Positions 6,187-6,675 of a stretch of 6,675 nt of DNA are shown here, piece after piece. The notes under the pieces are model-generated. The model was given only the letters and a program-made list of their open reading frames with translations, did no database searches and was not told where the DNA came from. Made by a program: the position numbers and the translations under genes. Position 1 is the first letter of the stretch. Each line of letters begins with the position of its first letter. Source of the DNA: Coxiellaceae bacterium (GTDB taxonomy: Bacteria > Pseudomonadota > Gammaproteobacteria > Coxiellales > Coxiellaceae); contig DMFG01000217.1 of NCBI GenBank assembly GCA_003450655.1, positions 1 to 6,675 on the forward strand, given 5' to 3'.

Positions 6187-6675
6187 TTATCCCATAGGGG
6201 GAAGTTTGTCGATCATGTCAGGTGGTAGTTGTCCTTCAAGTTGTTTTAGGCGTTTTTGCATTTTATTGCCTTTGAAGCGTTTGATCATTTTTTGCATTTG
6301 GGTGAATTGTTTACTGAGTTTGTTGATGTCTTGTAGTGTGGTGCCAGAACCAGCCGCAATGCGTTTTTTTCGGGAGCCATTTAAAACGGCGGGAAAGCTT
6401 CTTTCTTGAGGTGTCATGGATTGAATAATCGCTTCCATTTTATTGAGTAGCTTGTCATCCATCATGTCTTTCGCCGCTTGAGGCATTTTTCCCATGCCAG
6501 GCAATTTACCCATCATGGATTGCATGCCGCCCATTTTTTTCATTTGAGCGAGTTGAGCTAGAAAGTCATTAAAGTCAAAGCGCTTGCCTTTTTGTAGTTT
6601 CTTAGCAAGCTTGTCAGCTTCTTTTTTGTCGACTTTAGATTCAGCTTCTTCAACTAAAGAAACAATATCACCCAT
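6187..6675 (-). CDS. ffh: Signal recognition particle protein Ffh, C-terminal M domain (partial)
   Basis: This is the last 162 residues of Ffh; the NG GTPase domain lies outside the window, so the methionine at 6675 is internal. Ffh binds 4.5S RNA and emerging signal sequences and delivers ribosomes to FtsY at the membrane. The fragment starts at the end of the G domain (GDIVSLVEEAESKVD, 2-16) and goes on to the Met-rich finger-loop region (about 45-75; for example QMKKMGGMQSMMGKLPGMG). It then reaches the RNA-binding helices with SRKKRIAAGSG (101-111). The tail (140-162) is Lys/Leu/Pro-rich and less Met-rich than the E. coli tail. The stop TAA at 6187 lies 118 bases before the rpsP start, the common gammaproteobacterial gene order. 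Confidence 0.97.
   Translation of the reverse strand: MGDIVSLVEEAESKVDKKEADKLAKKLQKGKRFDFNDFLAQLAQMKKMGGMQSMMGKLPGMGKMPQAAKDMMDDKLLNKMEAIIQSMTPQERSFPAVLNGSRKKRIAAGSGTTLQDINKLSKQFTQMQKMIKRFKGNKMQKRLKQLEGQLPPDMIDKLPPMG

Noticed and set aside
6104..6409. Plus-strand, Cys/Leu-rich open frame of 101 codons over the ffh end
   Set aside because: The apparent hydrophobicity comes from reading the Lys/Met/Gln codons of the Ffh M domain in reverse; no independent start signal was found.

Overview
The window reads as an ordinary chromosomal core segment of a gammaproteobacterium. The evidence is the conserved gene order ffh-rpsP-rimM-trmD-rplS, a YgfZ protein with its KGCFVGQE signature, and a bacterial class II LysRS tail. 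Base composition is moderate to AT-leaning. The protein flavour, and one interrupted gene among intact ones, would suit a host-associated lineage such as the Legionellales/Coxiella side of the class, but that placement is a guess from reading and was not tested by search. The standard genetic code applies: TGG encodes Trp throughout, and TGA, TAA and TAG all end genes.

Left part (1-1465, plus strand): the last 66 codons of lysS, then a 259-base AT-rich spacer with a TATAAT box and a strong Shine-Dalgarno. Next comes a zinc-free NADPH:quinone oxidoreductase-like gene of 334 codons, interrupted by one in-frame TGA at codon 203. Nothing else in it is broken, so it is either a very young pseudogene, a sequencing error or a leaky/split gene.

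Middle part (1471-3961): ygfZ on the minus strand converges on the oxidoreductase with only 5 bases between their stop codons. Its 5' end faces a 175-base divergent intergenic region. On the other side of that region lies a 12-helix MFS permease gene on the plus strand. The region carries a plausible sigma70 promoter for the permease, overlapped by a 9-bp inverted repeat and followed by a second 6-bp one, an operator-like layout.

Right part (3981-6675, minus strand): a strong bidirectional intrinsic terminator serves both the permease gene and the converging ribosomal operon. The operon runs rpsP (S16), rimM (16S maturation factor), trmD (tRNA m1G37 methyltransferase), rplS (L19), with gaps of 23, 11 and 17 bases. 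It is preceded by a promoter with a GC-rich discriminator. Upstream lies the C-terminal M domain of ffh, the SRP protein, cut by the window edge. Together these genes cover ribosome assembly, tRNA modification and co-translational targeting.

I found no mobile element, CRISPR array, RNA gene or convincing novel system. The items most worth a second look are the TGA-interrupted oxidoreductase and the paired dyads in front of the permease.
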